Below the pieces are notes generated by a model. The model made no database searches and had not been told where the DNA came from. It saw only the letters and a list, made by a program, of their open reading frames with translations. A program made the position numbers and the translations under genes. A stretch of 64,000 nt of DNA from Pseudomonas mosselii. Lineage in GTDB: Bacteria > Pseudomonadota > Gammaproteobacteria > Pseudomonadales > Pseudomonadaceae. Within the stretch, counting starts at the first letter, position 1; each line of letters opens with the position of its first letter. This document shows, piece by piece, positions 44,523 through 53,663 of this stretch. The stretch spans positions 682,001-746,000 of the forward strand of contig NZ_CP081966.1 in assembly GCF_019823065.1 (NCBI RefSeq), in the 5' to 3' direction.

Positions 44523-45005
44523 TCAGTGCGCGTGCTCGTGCGCGGCCTGCTCGGCCGGTGGCTGCTTCTGCACGGCGACTTCGACGGTGATGTCACCGGC
44601 CTTCTCGAAGTGCAGGGTCAGCGGGAAGCGCTTGCCGTCGGTCAGCAGGCTGCGATCCTTGGGCTGCATGATCATCACGTGGTAGGCGCTGGGGGCGAAG
44701 GTCAGGTCCTTGCCGGCGGGCACCACCACGCTTTGCACCTGTTGCATCTTCATGGCGCCGGCGGCGCTCATCGCATGCTCGTGCAGCTGGGCGTCGGCGC
44801 TGATCGGCGTGTCCGCCGAGAGCAGACGGTCGTCGGTCTTGCCGTTGTTGTGCACGACGAAATAGGCCGCGACGTTGGGCGCGTTCGGCGGCAGCTCCAG
44901 CGACCAGGGGTGGGCGATGTGCAGGTCGCCTTTGCTGTACTCGTGGGCGTTGGCGTAGGCACCGGGCAGCAGCAGGGCGGCCAGGACAAGGGCTTGCTTG
45001 AGCAT
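44523..45005 (-). CDS. Periplasmic copper chaperone PCu(A)C
   Basis: A 160-residue precursor with a signal peptide (about 1-23) and a PCuAC (DUF461) beta-barrel. The Cu(I) motif H-M-x10-M-x21-H-x-M is visible as LHEHAM, GAMKM and AYHVMIM. A C-terminal His-rich tail (HEHAH) adds a possible Cu(II) site. Such proteins deliver copper to cytochrome oxidase and can pass it on to inner-membrane importers. GGAGA precedes the ATG at 45005. Part of the oprC cluster. Confidence 0.9.
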   Translation of the reverse strand: MLKQALVLAALLLPGAYANAHEYSKGDLHIAHPWSLELPPNAPNVAAYFVVHNNGKTDDRLLSADTPISADAQLHEHAMSAAGAMKMQQVQSVVVPAGKDLTFAPSAYHVMIMQPKDRSLLTDGKRFPLTLHFEKAGDITVEVAVQKQPPAEQAAHEHAH

Positions 45006-45052
45006 GGGTGAGTCTCCGATCTGTTGAGGTTCAGGCGGACAGCGTAGTGAAC

Positions 45053-45442
45053 TCAGGCCGGAGGAGAGGCACGGGGATTGAGCGCGGGCCATAGCTGGCG
45101 CGGCGTGGGTTGGTAGTCAGCGAGTTGCGGCGAGTGCCCCGCTGGCAGCACGGGCGGGTTGTGCAACTGCGGCGTATAGCTGGGCAGGGCCAGCAAGGGC
45201 GCGGCACCCAGGCAGCACCAGCAGTTCATCATGCTGGCGCTGTCGTCGCTTTGCGGACCGAGGTCGATCTTGGCCAGGGCCTGGACATCGACCTTGGCCT
45301 TGTTGGCCATGCTGGAACAGAAAGCCCCCCACAGCAGCTGTTCGGCCGGGCCCTTGGGCGCGGCAGAAGACAGCGGCATGGCCAGCAGGTTGAACAGCAC
45401 TGCGAAGCAGGCTATCCAGGCGATGTGCCGACGTGGGGGCAT
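45053..45442 (-). CDS. DUF2946 family protein
   Basis: A 129-residue precursor with a signal-anchor (1-27) and the DUF2946 core: two conserved CxxC-like Cys (MMNCWCCLGAAP) in the middle of the protein and proline-rich C-terminus. DUF2946 proteins occur next to copper receptors and PCuAC. First gene of the cluster DUF2946-PCuAC-DUF2946-oprC-PepSY. Function unknown; a copper-handling role is inferred from context. Confidence 0.75.
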   Translation of the reverse strand: MPPRRHIAWIACFAVLFNLLAMPLSSAAPKGPAEQLLWGAFCSSMANKAKVDVQALAKIDLGPQSDDSASMMNCWCCLGAAPLLALPSYTPQLHNPPVLPAGHSPQLADYQPTPRQLWPALNPRASPPA

Positions 45443-45526
45443 GGAGAGATCCGGTCAGGAATCGTGATGGCTATTGTACGGCGGAGTATAGGTAAAAAAG
45501 CTGGGGTGCGGTGAAGTGCCGCACCA

Positions 45527-45675
45527 GGGGCTGCTGCGCAGCCCATCGCGACACAAGGCCGCTCCCACAGGAGGATACGTTTCCCTGTGGGAGCAACTGT
45601 CTTGCTCACATGCTAAAAGCTGGCGCAATTACTGTGGGAGCGGCCTCGTGTCGCGAAAGGGGCGCAAAGCGCCCC
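45527..45675. repeat. Type-2 REP block, expanded
   Basis: A hairpin GGGGCTGCTGCGCAGCCC, the unit TCGCGACACAAGGCCGCTCCCACAGG, an extra half (CCCTGTGGGAGCAAC), a second inverted unit, and a final hairpin GGGGCGC-aaa-GCGCCCC fill 45527-45675 between the copper cluster and the SPFH gene. Confidence 0.7.
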
Positions 45676-45682
45676 GGCGTTA

Positions 45683-46537
45683 TCAGACCTTGCCACGCCC
45701 CAGCAGTCCACGCACGGTTTCCTGCAGGTCAGCCGGCAGCACCACCACTTTCGAATTGTCGCTGCTCGCCAGGTTCTCCATCGCGCCAATGTAACGCTCA
45801 CCCAGCAGGTACATGGCCGGCACGGTCTCGCTGCCCACCGCTTCCTTGACCAGGGTGATCGCCCGCGCCGATGCCTCGGCCAGGTTGACCTGGGCCTCGG
45901 CATCCAGCTTGGCCGCCTGCAGGCGCGCCTCGGCTTCGAGGATGGCAGCCTGCTTGTTGCCTTCGGCGCGGGTCACGTCGGCTTTACGCTCACGCTCGGC
46001 AGCCGCCTGGCGTTCCATGGCGGTCTGCATGCTCGGCGAGGGCTTGATGTCCTGGATCTCCACCGAGCGCACGGTCACGCCCCAGTCTTCGGTCTGCTCG
46101 GACATCGCCTCGCGCAGGCGCGCCTTGATCTGCTCGCGGCTGGACAGCGCTTCGTCCAGGTCCATGGCGCCGACGATGGCGCGCAGCGAGGTCATGGTCA
46201 GGCTGGTGACGGCGAACGAGAAGTTCTGTACGCCGTACGAGGCCTTCTGCGGGTCGACCACCTTGGCAAAGCACAGGGCGTTGGCGACGATCACCGCGTT
46301 GTCCTTGGTGATGATCTCCTGCTGCTGCACGTCGAGGATGATGTCCTTGGTCGGCAGGCGGTAGGCGACTACGTCCATGTACGGGATGACGATGTTCAGG
46401 CCCGGCTTGAGGGTGCTGTGGTAGCGGCCCAGGCGTTCGACGATCCACTCCTCGCCCTGAGGCACGATGCGCACTCCCTTGAACACGGTGATGAGAACGA
46501 ATGCGGCGAGGGTGCCGACGACGATGAGGCTGGTCAT
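45683..46537 (-). CDS. SPFH/band-7 membrane protein (QmcA/stomatin-like)
   Basis: A 284-residue protein with one N-terminal transmembrane helix, a band-7 domain (RIVPQGEEWIVERLGRYHSTLKPGLNIVIPY) and a long coiled-coil region rich in Ala/Glu (AAAERERKADVTRAEGNKQA, about 180-230). It forms large membrane-bound rings with NfeD-type partners; the partner gene lies directly upstream. Role in membrane microdomains or protease (FtsH) control is known for relatives. Confidence 0.9.
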   Translation of the reverse strand: MTSLIVVGTLAAFVLITVFKGVRIVPQGEEWIVERLGRYHSTLKPGLNIVIPYMDVVAYRLPTKDIILDVQQQEIITKDNAVIVANALCFAKVVDPQKASYGVQNFSFAVTSLTMTSLRAIVGAMDLDEALSSREQIKARLREAMSEQTEDWGVTVRSVEIQDIKPSPSMQTAMERQAAAERERKADVTRAEGNKQAAILEAEARLQAAKLDAEAQVNLAEASARAITLVKEAVGSETVPAMYLLGERYIGAMENLASSDNSKVVVLPADLQETVRGLLGRGKV

Positions 46538-46563
46538 GGTGCGAACTTCCTTTTAGTGCGGAT

Positions 46564-47001
46564 TCAGGCCCGGGTGACCCGGGCGGTGTTGCCTTCGATG
46601 GCGGCCAGGCGCACGCGCTCGCCGGCGGGGATGTCGCTGTCGGCGACGCAGGTCCATTCCTCGTTGCCGAGGATCGGTTTCTGGAAGCGCACCCGGCCTT
46701 TCTGGAACTGCGACACGTTGGCGGTCAGCAGGCCGACCTCGCCGATCACGCTCTCGGCGGTCCAGCGCACGTCTGGCTTCTTGCGGCGGAACACCTTGAA
46801 CCAGAGCACGGTGGTGATCGATGAGAACACCACCCACAGCAGGCCCTGCATATCGAGTTGCAGGCTGGGCGCGAGCAGCGAGACGAGCGACACCAGCACG
46901 GCGCCGATGCCGAACCAGAGGATGAAGAAGGTGGGGAGTACCAGTTCCAGCAGGATCAGGGCCACGCCGAAGACGAGCCAGATCCACCATTGCATTTCCA
47001 T
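46564..47001 (-). CDS. NfeD family membrane protein
   Basis: A 145-residue protein with three transmembrane helices (about 5-75) and a C-terminal OB-fold domain (about 85-145, VGLLTANVSQFQKGRVRF and SDIPAGERVRL). NfeD proteins pair with SPFH proteins; the downstream gene is 26 bp away and in the same orientation, as expected for the QmcA-YbbK/NfeD couple. Confidence 0.9.
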   Translation of the reverse strand: MEMQWWIWLVFGVALILLELVLPTFFILWFGIGAVLVSLVSLLAPSLQLDMQGLLWVVFSSITTVLWFKVFRRKKPDVRWTAESVIGEVGLLTANVSQFQKGRVRFQKPILGNEEWTCVADSDIPAGERVRLAAIEGNTARVTRA

Positions 47002-47073
47002 ATGGGAGGAGCCTTCCAGAAGGGGAGAGGTGATTTTACGGCAGGATCAAGGCACAGGGCTATCTCGCGACCG

Positions 47074-47484
47074 TCAGCGTGGATGTGTCACCCAATCTTC
47101 CACACGCAGCCCCGGAACACGCTGGAACTCGCGCAGGTTGTTGGTCACCAGCGTGAGGCCGCGCGCGCGGGCGTGGCCGGCAATCATTCTGTCGTAGGGG
47201 CCGATGGGCGTGCCGGCCTTGGCCAGTTCCGCACGTAGCTGCGCGGTGTGAGCTGCGCCCTGAATGTCGTAGTCAAGCACATCGAGCCGTGCGGCGAACC
47301 CCTCGACAATGGCCAGATTACGCTCCGGCGCGGCGGACTTTTCCGCACCGTAGATCAACTCCATCAGGGTTACCGTGCTGATGGCCAACTGGCCGTGGTG
47401 CCGATTGAATGCCTCGCGCACCACTTGTGGCTTGTTCTTGATGGTGAAAATGCAGATGTTGGTATCGAGCATGTACCTGAGCAT
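47074..47484 (-). CDS. vapC: VapC-type toxin, PIN-domain ribonuclease
   Basis: A 136-residue PIN-domain protein with the acidic catalytic residues in place: Asp7 (MLDTNICIF), Glu42 (TLMELIYGAEKS) and Asp98 (PYDRMIAGHARARGL). VapC toxins cleave tRNA or rRNA. Its ATG overlaps the stop of the antitoxin gene (ATGA), the standard vapBC arrangement. Confidence 0.93.
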   Translation of the reverse strand: MLRYMLDTNICIFTIKNKPQVVREAFNRHHGQLAISTVTLMELIYGAEKSAAPERNLAIVEGFAARLDVLDYDIQGAAHTAQLRAELAKAGTPIGPYDRMIAGHARARGLTLVTNNLREFQRVPGLRVEDWVTHPR

Positions 47485-47714
47485 CAGAATCCTTCGCGCT
47501 CCTGGTCGGCTGGCTGTTCCCTGCTCGCCATGAAGTCCGAACTCACATCGTCACCCTCGAACCAGCTGTCCCAGCTTTCGCCGGCAGGCGAGATGATACG
47601 GGAACGGCCCACCGCGACGATGTCCACTCGGGTGACGTCTTCTGGAAGGGCGAGGGCTTTTGGCATGCGGATAGCCTGGCTGCGGTTGCTTTTGAAGACT
47701 GCACCTTGCTCCAT
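47484..47714 (-). CDS. vapB: VapB-type antitoxin
   Basis: A 76-residue protein with an AbrB/SpoVT-like N-terminus (AVFKSNRSQAIRMPKALAL) typical of VapB antitoxins that bind their own promoter, and an acidic C-terminal half that wraps the toxin. A near-ideal Shine-Dalgarno (AAGGAGG) sets the ATG at 47714; the longer frame upstream is not supported. The pair sits between cobK and nfeD and is probably a recent local arrival. Confidence 0.9.
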   Translation of the reverse strand: MEQGAVFKSNRSQAIRMPKALALPEDVTRVDIVAVGRSRIISPAGESWDSWFEGDDVSSDFMASREQPADQEREGF

Positions 47715-47796
47715 GATGGGCCTCCTTGAAAGCGCAAATGTATGTCCGGAGTTTAATTCCAGGAGTGGATATGTCAATGGGATATACGTAGCATCA

Positions 47797-48525
47797 TCAG
47801 GCCTTGAACAGGCCGAGTGCCTCTAGCAGCGACCCTGCATCGTGAAATGCCCGATCCACTTCCGGCAGCACCGGCCGCTCGAGCACCAGTACTGGAATCC
47901 CGCGCTCCCGCGCCACTTCCAGCTTCGGCTCGGTGGCCGTGCTGCCGCTGTTCTTGCTCACCAGCACGTCGATCTGCCGACGTTCGAACAGGGCACGTTC
48001 ATCGTCGATGAGGAACGGCCCGCGCGCACCGATCACTTCGCAGCGGTCATTGCCGGGGCACGCCTCGAGGGCGCGCAGGGTCCAGAACTGGTGTGGCGGG
48101 ATTTCGTCCAGGTGTTGCAGGGGCTCTCGACCCAGGGTGAACAAGGGGCGTTCGAATGGGGCCAGCGCCGCGATCAGCCCGGCCCAGTCCTCGACTTCGC
48201 GCCAGTCATCACCGGGCTGCGCCTGCCATGCCGGACGGCGCAGGGCCCAGCAGGGAATGCCGGCGCAGTGTGCGGCGAGGGCGGCGTTGCGGCTGATCTG
48301 CGCGGCATAGGGATGGGTGGCGTCGATCAGCAGGTCGATGCCTTCGGCGCGCATGTACTCGGCCAGGCCTTCGGCGCCGCCATAGCCGCCGACTCGCACC
48401 TGGCAGGCCAGGTCCTGGGGAATGCGGCCGATGCCGGCGAGGCTGTAGACATGTTGCGGACCCAACTGGCGGGCGATGGCCAGGGCTTCGGTGACGCCGC
48501 CGAGGAGCAGGATGCGCCCGTTCAT
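47797..48525 (-). CDS. cobK: Precorrin-6A reductase CobK
   Basis: NADPH-dependent reduction of precorrin-6A to precorrin-6B (dihydro) in corrin ring synthesis. The 242-residue protein begins [18 protein letters not shown] with the Rossmann GGVTEA loop, and shows [12 protein letters not shown] and [16 protein letters not shown], both typical of CobK/CbiJ. ATG at 48525 overlaps the cbiD stop by 4 bp, giving a coupled cobL-cbiD-cobK order. Confidence 0.92.
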   Translation of the reverse strand: MNGRILLLGGVTEALAIARQLGPQHVYSLAGIGRIPQDLACQVRVGGYGGAEGLAEYMRAEGIDLLIDATHPYAAQISRNAALAAHCAGIPCWALRRPAWQAQPGDDWREVEDWAGLIAALAPFERPLFTLGREPLQHLDEIPPHQFWTLRALEACPGNDRCEVIGARGPFLIDDERALFERRQIDVLVSKNSGSTATEPKLEVARERGIPVLVLERPVLPEVDRAFHDAGSLLEALGLFKA

Positions 48526-49616
48526 GCCACACCCGCCTTGCCGACGATGCCACCCTGGCGGTCGATGGCGAACACTTCCACCTGCACCTGGGCCGGCACC
48601 ACGCTGCGGGCGAAGACCAGGGCGTGGCGGCACACCTCGTCACCCAGGGCGATGCCGGAGGCATGCGCCAGGGCGAGGGCCTGCTGGCTGGTGTTGGCGG
48701 CGACGATCGCCTGTTGCAGGGCCTGGTCCGCGCCAATGGCCGCCGCCCAGCCCGCCAGTTGCGGCAGGTCGATGCTCGAATGACGGCTGTGCAGGTCCAT
48801 GTGCCCGGCGGCCAGCTTGCTGATCTTGCCGAAGCCGCCGCACAGCGTGAGGCGCGGCACGGGTACCTTGCGCAGGTGCTTGAGCACGGCACCGACGAAG
48901 TCGCCCATCTCGATCAGGGCGATCTCCGGCAGGTTGTAGACCCGGCGCATGGTGTCTTCGCTGGCGTTGCCGGTGCAGGCGGCGATATGGGTGTAGCCGT
49001 TGGTGTGGGCGACGTCGATGCCCTGGTGGATCGAGGCGATGTAGGCCGAGCAGGAGAACGGCCGGACGATGCCGCTGGTGCCCAGGATCGACAGCCCGCC
49101 GAGGATGCCCAGGCGTGGGTTCATGGTCTTGAGGGCCAGCTGTTCGCCGCCCTGCACGTTGACCGTCACCTCGAAACCGCCGTGGTAGCCGCAATCGCCC
49201 GCCAGTTGCAGCAGATGGTCGCTGATCATCTTGCGTGGCACCGGATTGATGGCCGGTTCACCGACTGCCAGCACCAGCCCCGGGCGAGTCACGGTCCCCA
49301 CGCCCGCGCCCGCGACGAAGCGAACGCCAGGTTCGGCGCACAAGCGCACCTGGCTGAAGAGCAGGGCGCCGTGGGTGACATCGGGGTCGTCGCCGGCATC
49401 CTTCAGGGTGCCGGCCTCGGCCAGGTCGCCCTTGAGGTGGCAGAACTCCAGGCGCATCTGCACCACCTTGCCCTTGGGCAGGGTGATCTCCACCGCGTCG
49501 TGCCGTTGCCCGGTCAGCAGCAGGCGCGCCGCCGCCAGGCTGGTGGCGGTGGCGCAACTGCCAGTGGTCAGGCCGCTGCGCAGTGGCGCGGGCTGTTCAC
49601 GGGTTTCTTCACGCAT
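48522..49616 (-). CDS. cbiD: Cobalt-precorrin-5B C1-methyltransferase CbiD
   Basis: S-adenosylmethionine-dependent C1-methylation. The 364-residue protein opens with [25 protein letters not shown] and has [23 protein letters not shown] and the [19 protein letters not shown] motif of the CbiD family. CbiD belongs to the anaerobic pathway; pseudomonads combine it with aerobic-pathway enzymes, replacing CobF. Overlaps cobL by 8 bp at its 5' end. Confidence 0.93.
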   Translation of the reverse strand: MREETREQPAPLRSGLTTGSCATATSLAAARLLLTGQRHDAVEITLPKGKVVQMRLEFCHLKGDLAEAGTLKDAGDDPDVTHGALLFSQVRLCAEPGVRFVAGAGVGTVTRPGLVLAVGEPAINPVPRKMISDHLLQLAGDCGYHGGFEVTVNVQGGEQLALKTMNPRLGILGGLSILGTSGIVRPFSCSAYIASIHQGIDVAHTNGYTHIAACTGNASEDTMRRVYNLPEIALIEMGDFVGAVLKHLRKVPVPRLTLCGGFGKISKLAAGHMDLHSRHSSIDLPQLAGWAAAIGADQALQQAIVAANTSQQALALAHASGIALGDEVCRHALVFARSVVPAQVQVEVFAIDRQGGIVGKAGVA

Positions 49617-50820
49617 CGAGAGGCTTCACCACGTCGAGCAGGGAGATCGGCAGGGCCTGGCGCCAGGTGTCGAAACTGCCCAGTGGCTGGGTATGGGCGA
49701 TATGGATGCGGGTCAGCTCGCCGCCGTGCTGCTCGCGGAACTGCGCCAGGGCGACCTCGCTTTGCAGCGTGACGGCGTTGGCAACCAGGCGTCCGCCCGG
49801 CAGCAAGCGCTCCCAGCACAGGTCGAGCACGCCTTCGCGGGTGACGCCGCCGCCGATGAAGATCGCGTCGGGACGTTCCAGCCCGGCCAGCGCTTCGGGG
49901 GCCTTGCCGCGGATCAGTTGCAGGCCGGGCACGCCGAGGGTGTCGCGGTTGTGTTCGATGTAGCCCTGGCGGCCTTCGTCGGCCTCGATCGCAAGTGTGC
50001 GGCAGCTGGGATGGGCGCGCATCCACTCGATGCCGATGGAACCGCAGCCAGCGCCCACGTCCCACAGCAGTTCGCCGGGTTGCGGGGCGAGGCGGGCCAG
50101 GGTGATAGCGCGCACATCGCGCTTGGTCAACTGGCCGTCGTGACGGAAGGCGCCGTCGGGCAGGCCGGCTACTCTAGGCAGACGTGGGGTGTCGGGTGAG
50201 GCCTGGCATTCGATGGCGACCAGGTTGAGCGTGGCGATGTCGCCGTGCGGCCAGTCGTCGGCGGTGCCGCACAGCCTGCGCTCCTGTGGGCCGCCGAGGT
50301 GTTCGAACACCTGGAGACGGCTGGGGCCGAAGCCATGGTCGCGCAGTTGCGCGGCGATGGATGCCGGGCTGCTTTCGTCGTTGCTCAGCACCAGCAGGCG
50401 CATGCCACTGTGCAGATGGGCATTGAGCGCGGTCAGCGGGCGGGCGACCACCGAGACCACCTGTACCTCCTGCAACGGCCAGCCCAGGCGGGCGGCGGCC
50501 AGGGCACAGGAGGAGGGCATCGACAGCACCTGCAGTTCGTCGGCGGGCAGCTGGCGCGCCAGGCTGGCGCCGACACCGTAGAACATCGGGTCGCCGCTGG
50601 CCAGTACGCATACCGGCTCGCCGCGCAGGGCCAGGACCGGGGCCAGGGAGAAGGGGGTGGGCCAGTGCAATTGCTCGGCGGTCACGCAGCGGGGCAGCAG
50701 CGCCAACTGGCGTGGGGCACCGATGATTCGCGTGGCTGACAGCAGAGCGCGCCGGGCCTGTTTGCCCAGGCCGCTGAAGCCGTCTTCGCCGATGCCTATT
50801 ACTGTCAGCCAGGGGGCCAT
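49609..50820 (-). CDS. cobL: Bifunctional precorrin-6Y C5,15-methyltransferase/decarboxylase CobL
   Basis: A 403-residue fusion of CbiE (about 1-205, tetrapyrrole methylase fold) and CbiT (about 225-403, Rossmann methyltransferase with [14 protein letters not shown]). Methylates C5 and C15 and decarboxylates the acetate at C12. The ATG at 50820 has GAGGAA before it; an in-frame ATG 27 bp upstream lacks a Shine-Dalgarno. Confidence 0.93.
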   Translation of the reverse strand: MAPWLTVIGIGEDGFSGLGKQARRALLSATRIIGAPRQLALLPRCVTAEQLHWPTPFSLAPVLALRGEPVCVLASGDPMFYGVGASLARQLPADELQVLSMPSSCALAAARLGWPLQEVQVVSVVARPLTALNAHLHSGMRLLVLSNDESSPASIAAQLRDHGFGPSRLQVFEHLGGPQERRLCGTADDWPHGDIATLNLVAIECQASPDTPRLPRVAGLPDGAFRHDGQLTKRDVRAITLARLAPQPGELLWDVGAGCGSIGIEWMRAHPSCRTLAIEADEGRQGYIEHNRDTLGVPGLQLIRGKAPEALAGLERPDAIFIGGGVTREGVLDLCWERLLPGGRLVANAVTLQSEVALAQFREQHGGELTRIHIAHTQPLGSFDTWRQALPISLLDVVKPLDA

Positions 50821-50841
50821 CTGTTCCTCGTACCAATCATT

Positions 50842-50899
50842 GATCACGGGGCAAGCCCGCTCCCACGAGGGGGCGTGGGAGCGGGCTTGCCCCGCGATT
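50842..50899. repeat. Inverted REP pair in the cob divergent region
   Basis: Two facing REP copies lie between cobL and cobG, which read away from each other. The whole gap is only about 167 bp, so the REP pair is next to both promoters. Confidence 0.85.
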
Positions 50900-50987
50900 C
50901 GTCTAAGCGTTCGACCACCGGTTTTTCATGCCGCCGGACAAAGCAGGCATAATACCGCGCCTTCTACACTGAAGCGCACTTTCACGA

Positions 50988-52313
50988 TTGCCGGATACCC
51001 CCTTGACGCAGCCCCCGTCCTCCGAAGTTTCGCCCCGTCCCTCGGCCTGCCCGGGGTTGTGGCGCATCGTTGCTGCGCGCGACGGTGGCATTTGCCGGAT
51101 CAAGCTACCGGGCGGCCTGCTGCTGGCCGACCAGGCCGATGCCGTGGCCGACGCCGCCGAGCGCTTCGCCGGCGGGGTGATCGAGGCGACCAACCGAGCC
51201 AACTTGCAGATCCGTGGCATTGGCCAGGATCACGGTGGGCTGGTCGAGCATCTGCTGGCCGCCGGGCTCGGCCCGCGTGACGCGGCGGGCGATGATGTAC
51301 GCAACCTCATGCTCAGCCCACTGGCCGGCCTCGATCCGGCCATGCTGTTCGACACCCGACCATTGGCCGGGCAGATCCTCGAGCTGCTGGAAAGCACACC
51401 CCGGTTTCACAAGCTGTCGGCCAAGTTCGCCGTGCAGCTCGATGGTGGCGAAGCGCTTGCGATGCTCGAACACGCCCATGATCTGTGGCTGTCGGCGATG
51501 CAGCGTGAAGGACGCATCTGGTTGCGGTTCGGCCTCGCAAGCAGCCTGTCGAATGGCCTGGCGCTGGGCGCGGTACCGGTGGAGCAGGGACTGGCGTTGG
51601 TGCGGGCAGTGCTGGAGCGCTTCCTTGACCTGGCGACACCTGAGCAGTCTCGCATGCGTCAATTGCTGCAGGTGTGCCCGGTGGAGCACTTCCTTGAAGG
51701 GCTGCCCCTCCAGATCGACACCACATTGATGGCCTGGCAGCGCTCGGCGACGACCAGCCCCTGGCTGGGCGTGCTGCTCCAGCGCCAGGGCGTGGCCTTG
51801 GGCGCCGCGCCGCCTCTCGGTCGTCTGATGCCCGCTATGTTGCGCAGTGCCGCGCGCATCGCCCGGCAATTGGGCGATGGCAGCTTACGCCTGACGCCTT
51901 GGCAGAGCCTGGTGCTGACCTCCCTCGAACCGACCGAGCTGGAAAACGCACGCGCGCAACTGACGGCATCCGGCATGATCTGCGACAACGAACATCCCCT
52001 GGCGCGGGTCGTCGCCTGCACCGGCTCCAGCGGTTGCGCCAAGGCCCAGGCCGACACCAAGGCCGATGCCATTGCCCTGGCCGCACTGCTGCACCACGGC
52101 GCCCCGGGAAGCGTGCACCTGTCCGCCTGTCCACGTTCCTGCGCCATGGCCCATGTGGCCCCGGCCACCCTGCTGGCCCGCGCCCCGGGCCGCTATGACC
52201 TTTACTTGCGCGACGCGCGCTTGCCGGGTTTCGGCAGGCTGCGCGGCGCCGACCTCACCCCAGAAGAAGCAGGCGCCATGCTCGACCTGCCGACGGAGCA
52301 CCTTGATGATTGA
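50988..52313 (+). CDS. cobG: Precorrin-3B synthase CobG
   Basis: Oxygen-dependent, iron-sulfur/siroheme-like hydroxylation of precorrin-3A. The 441-residue protein is a sulfite-reductase-type repeat enzyme with the cluster ligands in CTGSSGC and CPRSC (residues about 345-395). Start is uncertain: an unusual TTG at 50988 was taken from the frame; a second TTG lies at 51003. No good Shine-Dalgarno is visible for either. It marks the pathway here as the aerobic route. Confidence 0.88.
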   Translation: MPDTPLTQPPSSEVSPRPSACPGLWRIVAARDGGICRIKLPGGLLLADQADAVADAAERFAGGVIEATNRANLQIRGIGQDHGGLVEHLLAAGLGPRDAAGDDVRNLMLSPLAGLDPAMLFDTRPLAGQILELLESTPRFHKLSAKFAVQLDGGEALAMLEHAHDLWLSAMQREGRIWLRFGLASSLSNGLALGAVPVEQGLALVRAVLERFLDLATPEQSRMRQLLQVCPVEHFLEGLPLQIDTTLMAWQRSATTSPWLGVLLQRQGVALGAAPPLGRLMPAMLRSAARIARQLGDGSLRLTPWQSLVLTSLEPTELENARAQLTASGMICDNEHPLARVVACTGSSGCAKAQADTKADAIALAALLHHGAPGSVHLSACPRSCAMAHVAPATLLARAPGRYDLYLRDARLPGFGRLRGADLTPEEAGAMLDLPTEHLDD

Positions 52314-52932
52314 CTACATCCGCGATGGTCAGGAGATCTATCGCAATTCCTTCCGGATCATCCGCGAGGAAGCCCGGCTCGAGCGGATCCCCGCCGATCT
52401 CGAAAAGCTCGCCGTGCGCGTGATCCATGCCTGCGGCATGGTCGAGGCCATCGATGGCCTGCAGTTTTCCGAAGGTGCCGGTACCGCCGGCCGCGAGGCC
52501 CTGGCCAAGGGCGCGCCGATCCTCTGTGACGCGCACATGGTCGCCGAAGGCATCACCCGCGCCCGGCTGCCAGCGAACAACCCGGTGATCTGCACCCTGC
52601 GCGACCCGAGCGTGCCGGACCTGGCCAAGGCCGAAGGCAACACCCGCTCGGCGGTGGCCCTGGAACTGTGGCGCCCGCACCTGGAAGGCAGCGTGGTGGT
52701 GATCGGCAATGCACCGACCGCATTATTCTACCTGCTGGAAATGCTCGATGCCGGCGCGCCGAAACCGGCGCTGATCCTCGGCTTCCCGGTCGGCTTTGTC
52801 GGCGCCGCCGAATCCAAGGCGATGCTCGCCGCCGACAGCCGTGGCGTGCCGTTCGTGATCATGCAGGGCCGCCTGGGCGGCAGCGCGATGGCTGCCGCCG
52901 CGGTCAACGCCCTGGCCACGGAGGTGGAATGA
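52306..52932 (+). CDS. cobH: Precorrin-8X methylmutase CobH
   Basis: Moves the C11 methyl to C12, giving hydrogenobyrinate. The 208-residue protein shows the CobH/CbiC blocks [17 protein letters not shown] and [17 protein letters not shown], with the catalytic His in VIHACG. Its ATG overlaps the cobG 3' end by 8 bp. Confidence 0.94.
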   Translation: MIDYIRDGQEIYRNSFRIIREEARLERIPADLEKLAVRVIHACGMVEAIDGLQFSEGAGTAGREALAKGAPILCDAHMVAEGITRARLPANNPVICTLRDPSVPDLAKAEGNTRSAVALELWRPHLEGSVVVIGNAPTALFYLLEMLDAGAPKPALILGFPVGFVGAAESKAMLAADSRGVPFVIMQGRLGGSAMAAAAVNALATEVE

Positions 52933-53663
52933 TGCACGCACGCGGACGACTGCTGGGCCTGGGCGTGGGCCCGGGCGATCCCGAACTGATCACGGTCAAG
53001 GCTCTGCGCCTGCTGCGCGAGGCCCCCGTGGTGGCGTACTTCGTGGCCAAGGGCAAGCGCGGCAATGCCTTCGGTATCATCGAGGCGCACCTGCAAGCTG
53101 AACAGATCCTGCTTCCCCTGGTATACCCGGTGACCACCGAGGCGCTGCCCGCGCCGCTCTCCTACGAGCAGGTGATCAGCGACTTCTACGACGAAGCCAG
53201 TCTGCAGGTTGCCGCGCACCTGGATGCCGGCCGCGATGTGGCGGTGATCTGCGAAGGGGACCCGTTCTTCTACGGCTCCTACATGTACCTGCACGATCGC
53301 CTGGCATCGCGCTACGAGGCCCAGGTGATTCCGGGCGTCTGCTCGATGCTCGGTGGCGCCTCGGTACTCGGTGCGCCGCTGGTGTATCGCAACCAGACCC
53401 TCACCGTGCTCTCCGGTGTGCTGCCCCATGAAGAGCTCAAACAGCGCCTGGCCGCTGCCGACGCGGCAGTGATCATGAAGCTGGGGCGCAACTTCCCCAA
53501 AGTGCGCCAGGTGCTCGGCGAGCTGGGCCTGGATAGCCGTGCGCTGTACGTGGAGCGGGCGACCATGGCCAACCAGAAGATCGTCGCGCTGGATGAAGTC
53601 GACCCGCAGTCCTCGCCGTATTTCTCGCTGATCATCGTGCCGGGTGAGAAATGGCAGGGATGA
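52929..53663 (+). CDS. cobI: Precorrin-2 C20-methyltransferase CobI
   Basis: SAM-dependent C20 methylation. The 244-residue protein opens [23 protein letters not shown], the classical tetrapyrrole-methylase start, followed by [15 protein letters not shown] and [13 protein letters not shown]. Two adjacent ATGs (52929, 52932) overlap the cobH stop; either could be used. Confidence 0.94.
   Translation: MMHARGRLLGLGVGPGDPELITVKALRLLREAPVVAYFVAKGKRGNAFGIIEAHLQAEQILLPLVYPVTTEALPAPLSYEQVISDFYDEASLQVAAHLDAGRDVAVICEGDPFFYGSYMYLHDRLASRYEAQVIPGVCSMLGGASVLGAPLVYRNQTLTVLSGVLPHEELKQRLAAADAAVIMKLGRNFPKVRQVLGELGLDSRALYVERATMANQKIVALDEVDPQSSPYFSLIIVPGEKWQG

Noticed and set aside
50821..50987. Cobalamin riboswitch in front of the cob genes
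   Set aside because: The gap is about 167 bp and mostly occupied by a REP pair; no B12-box-like sequence is visible.
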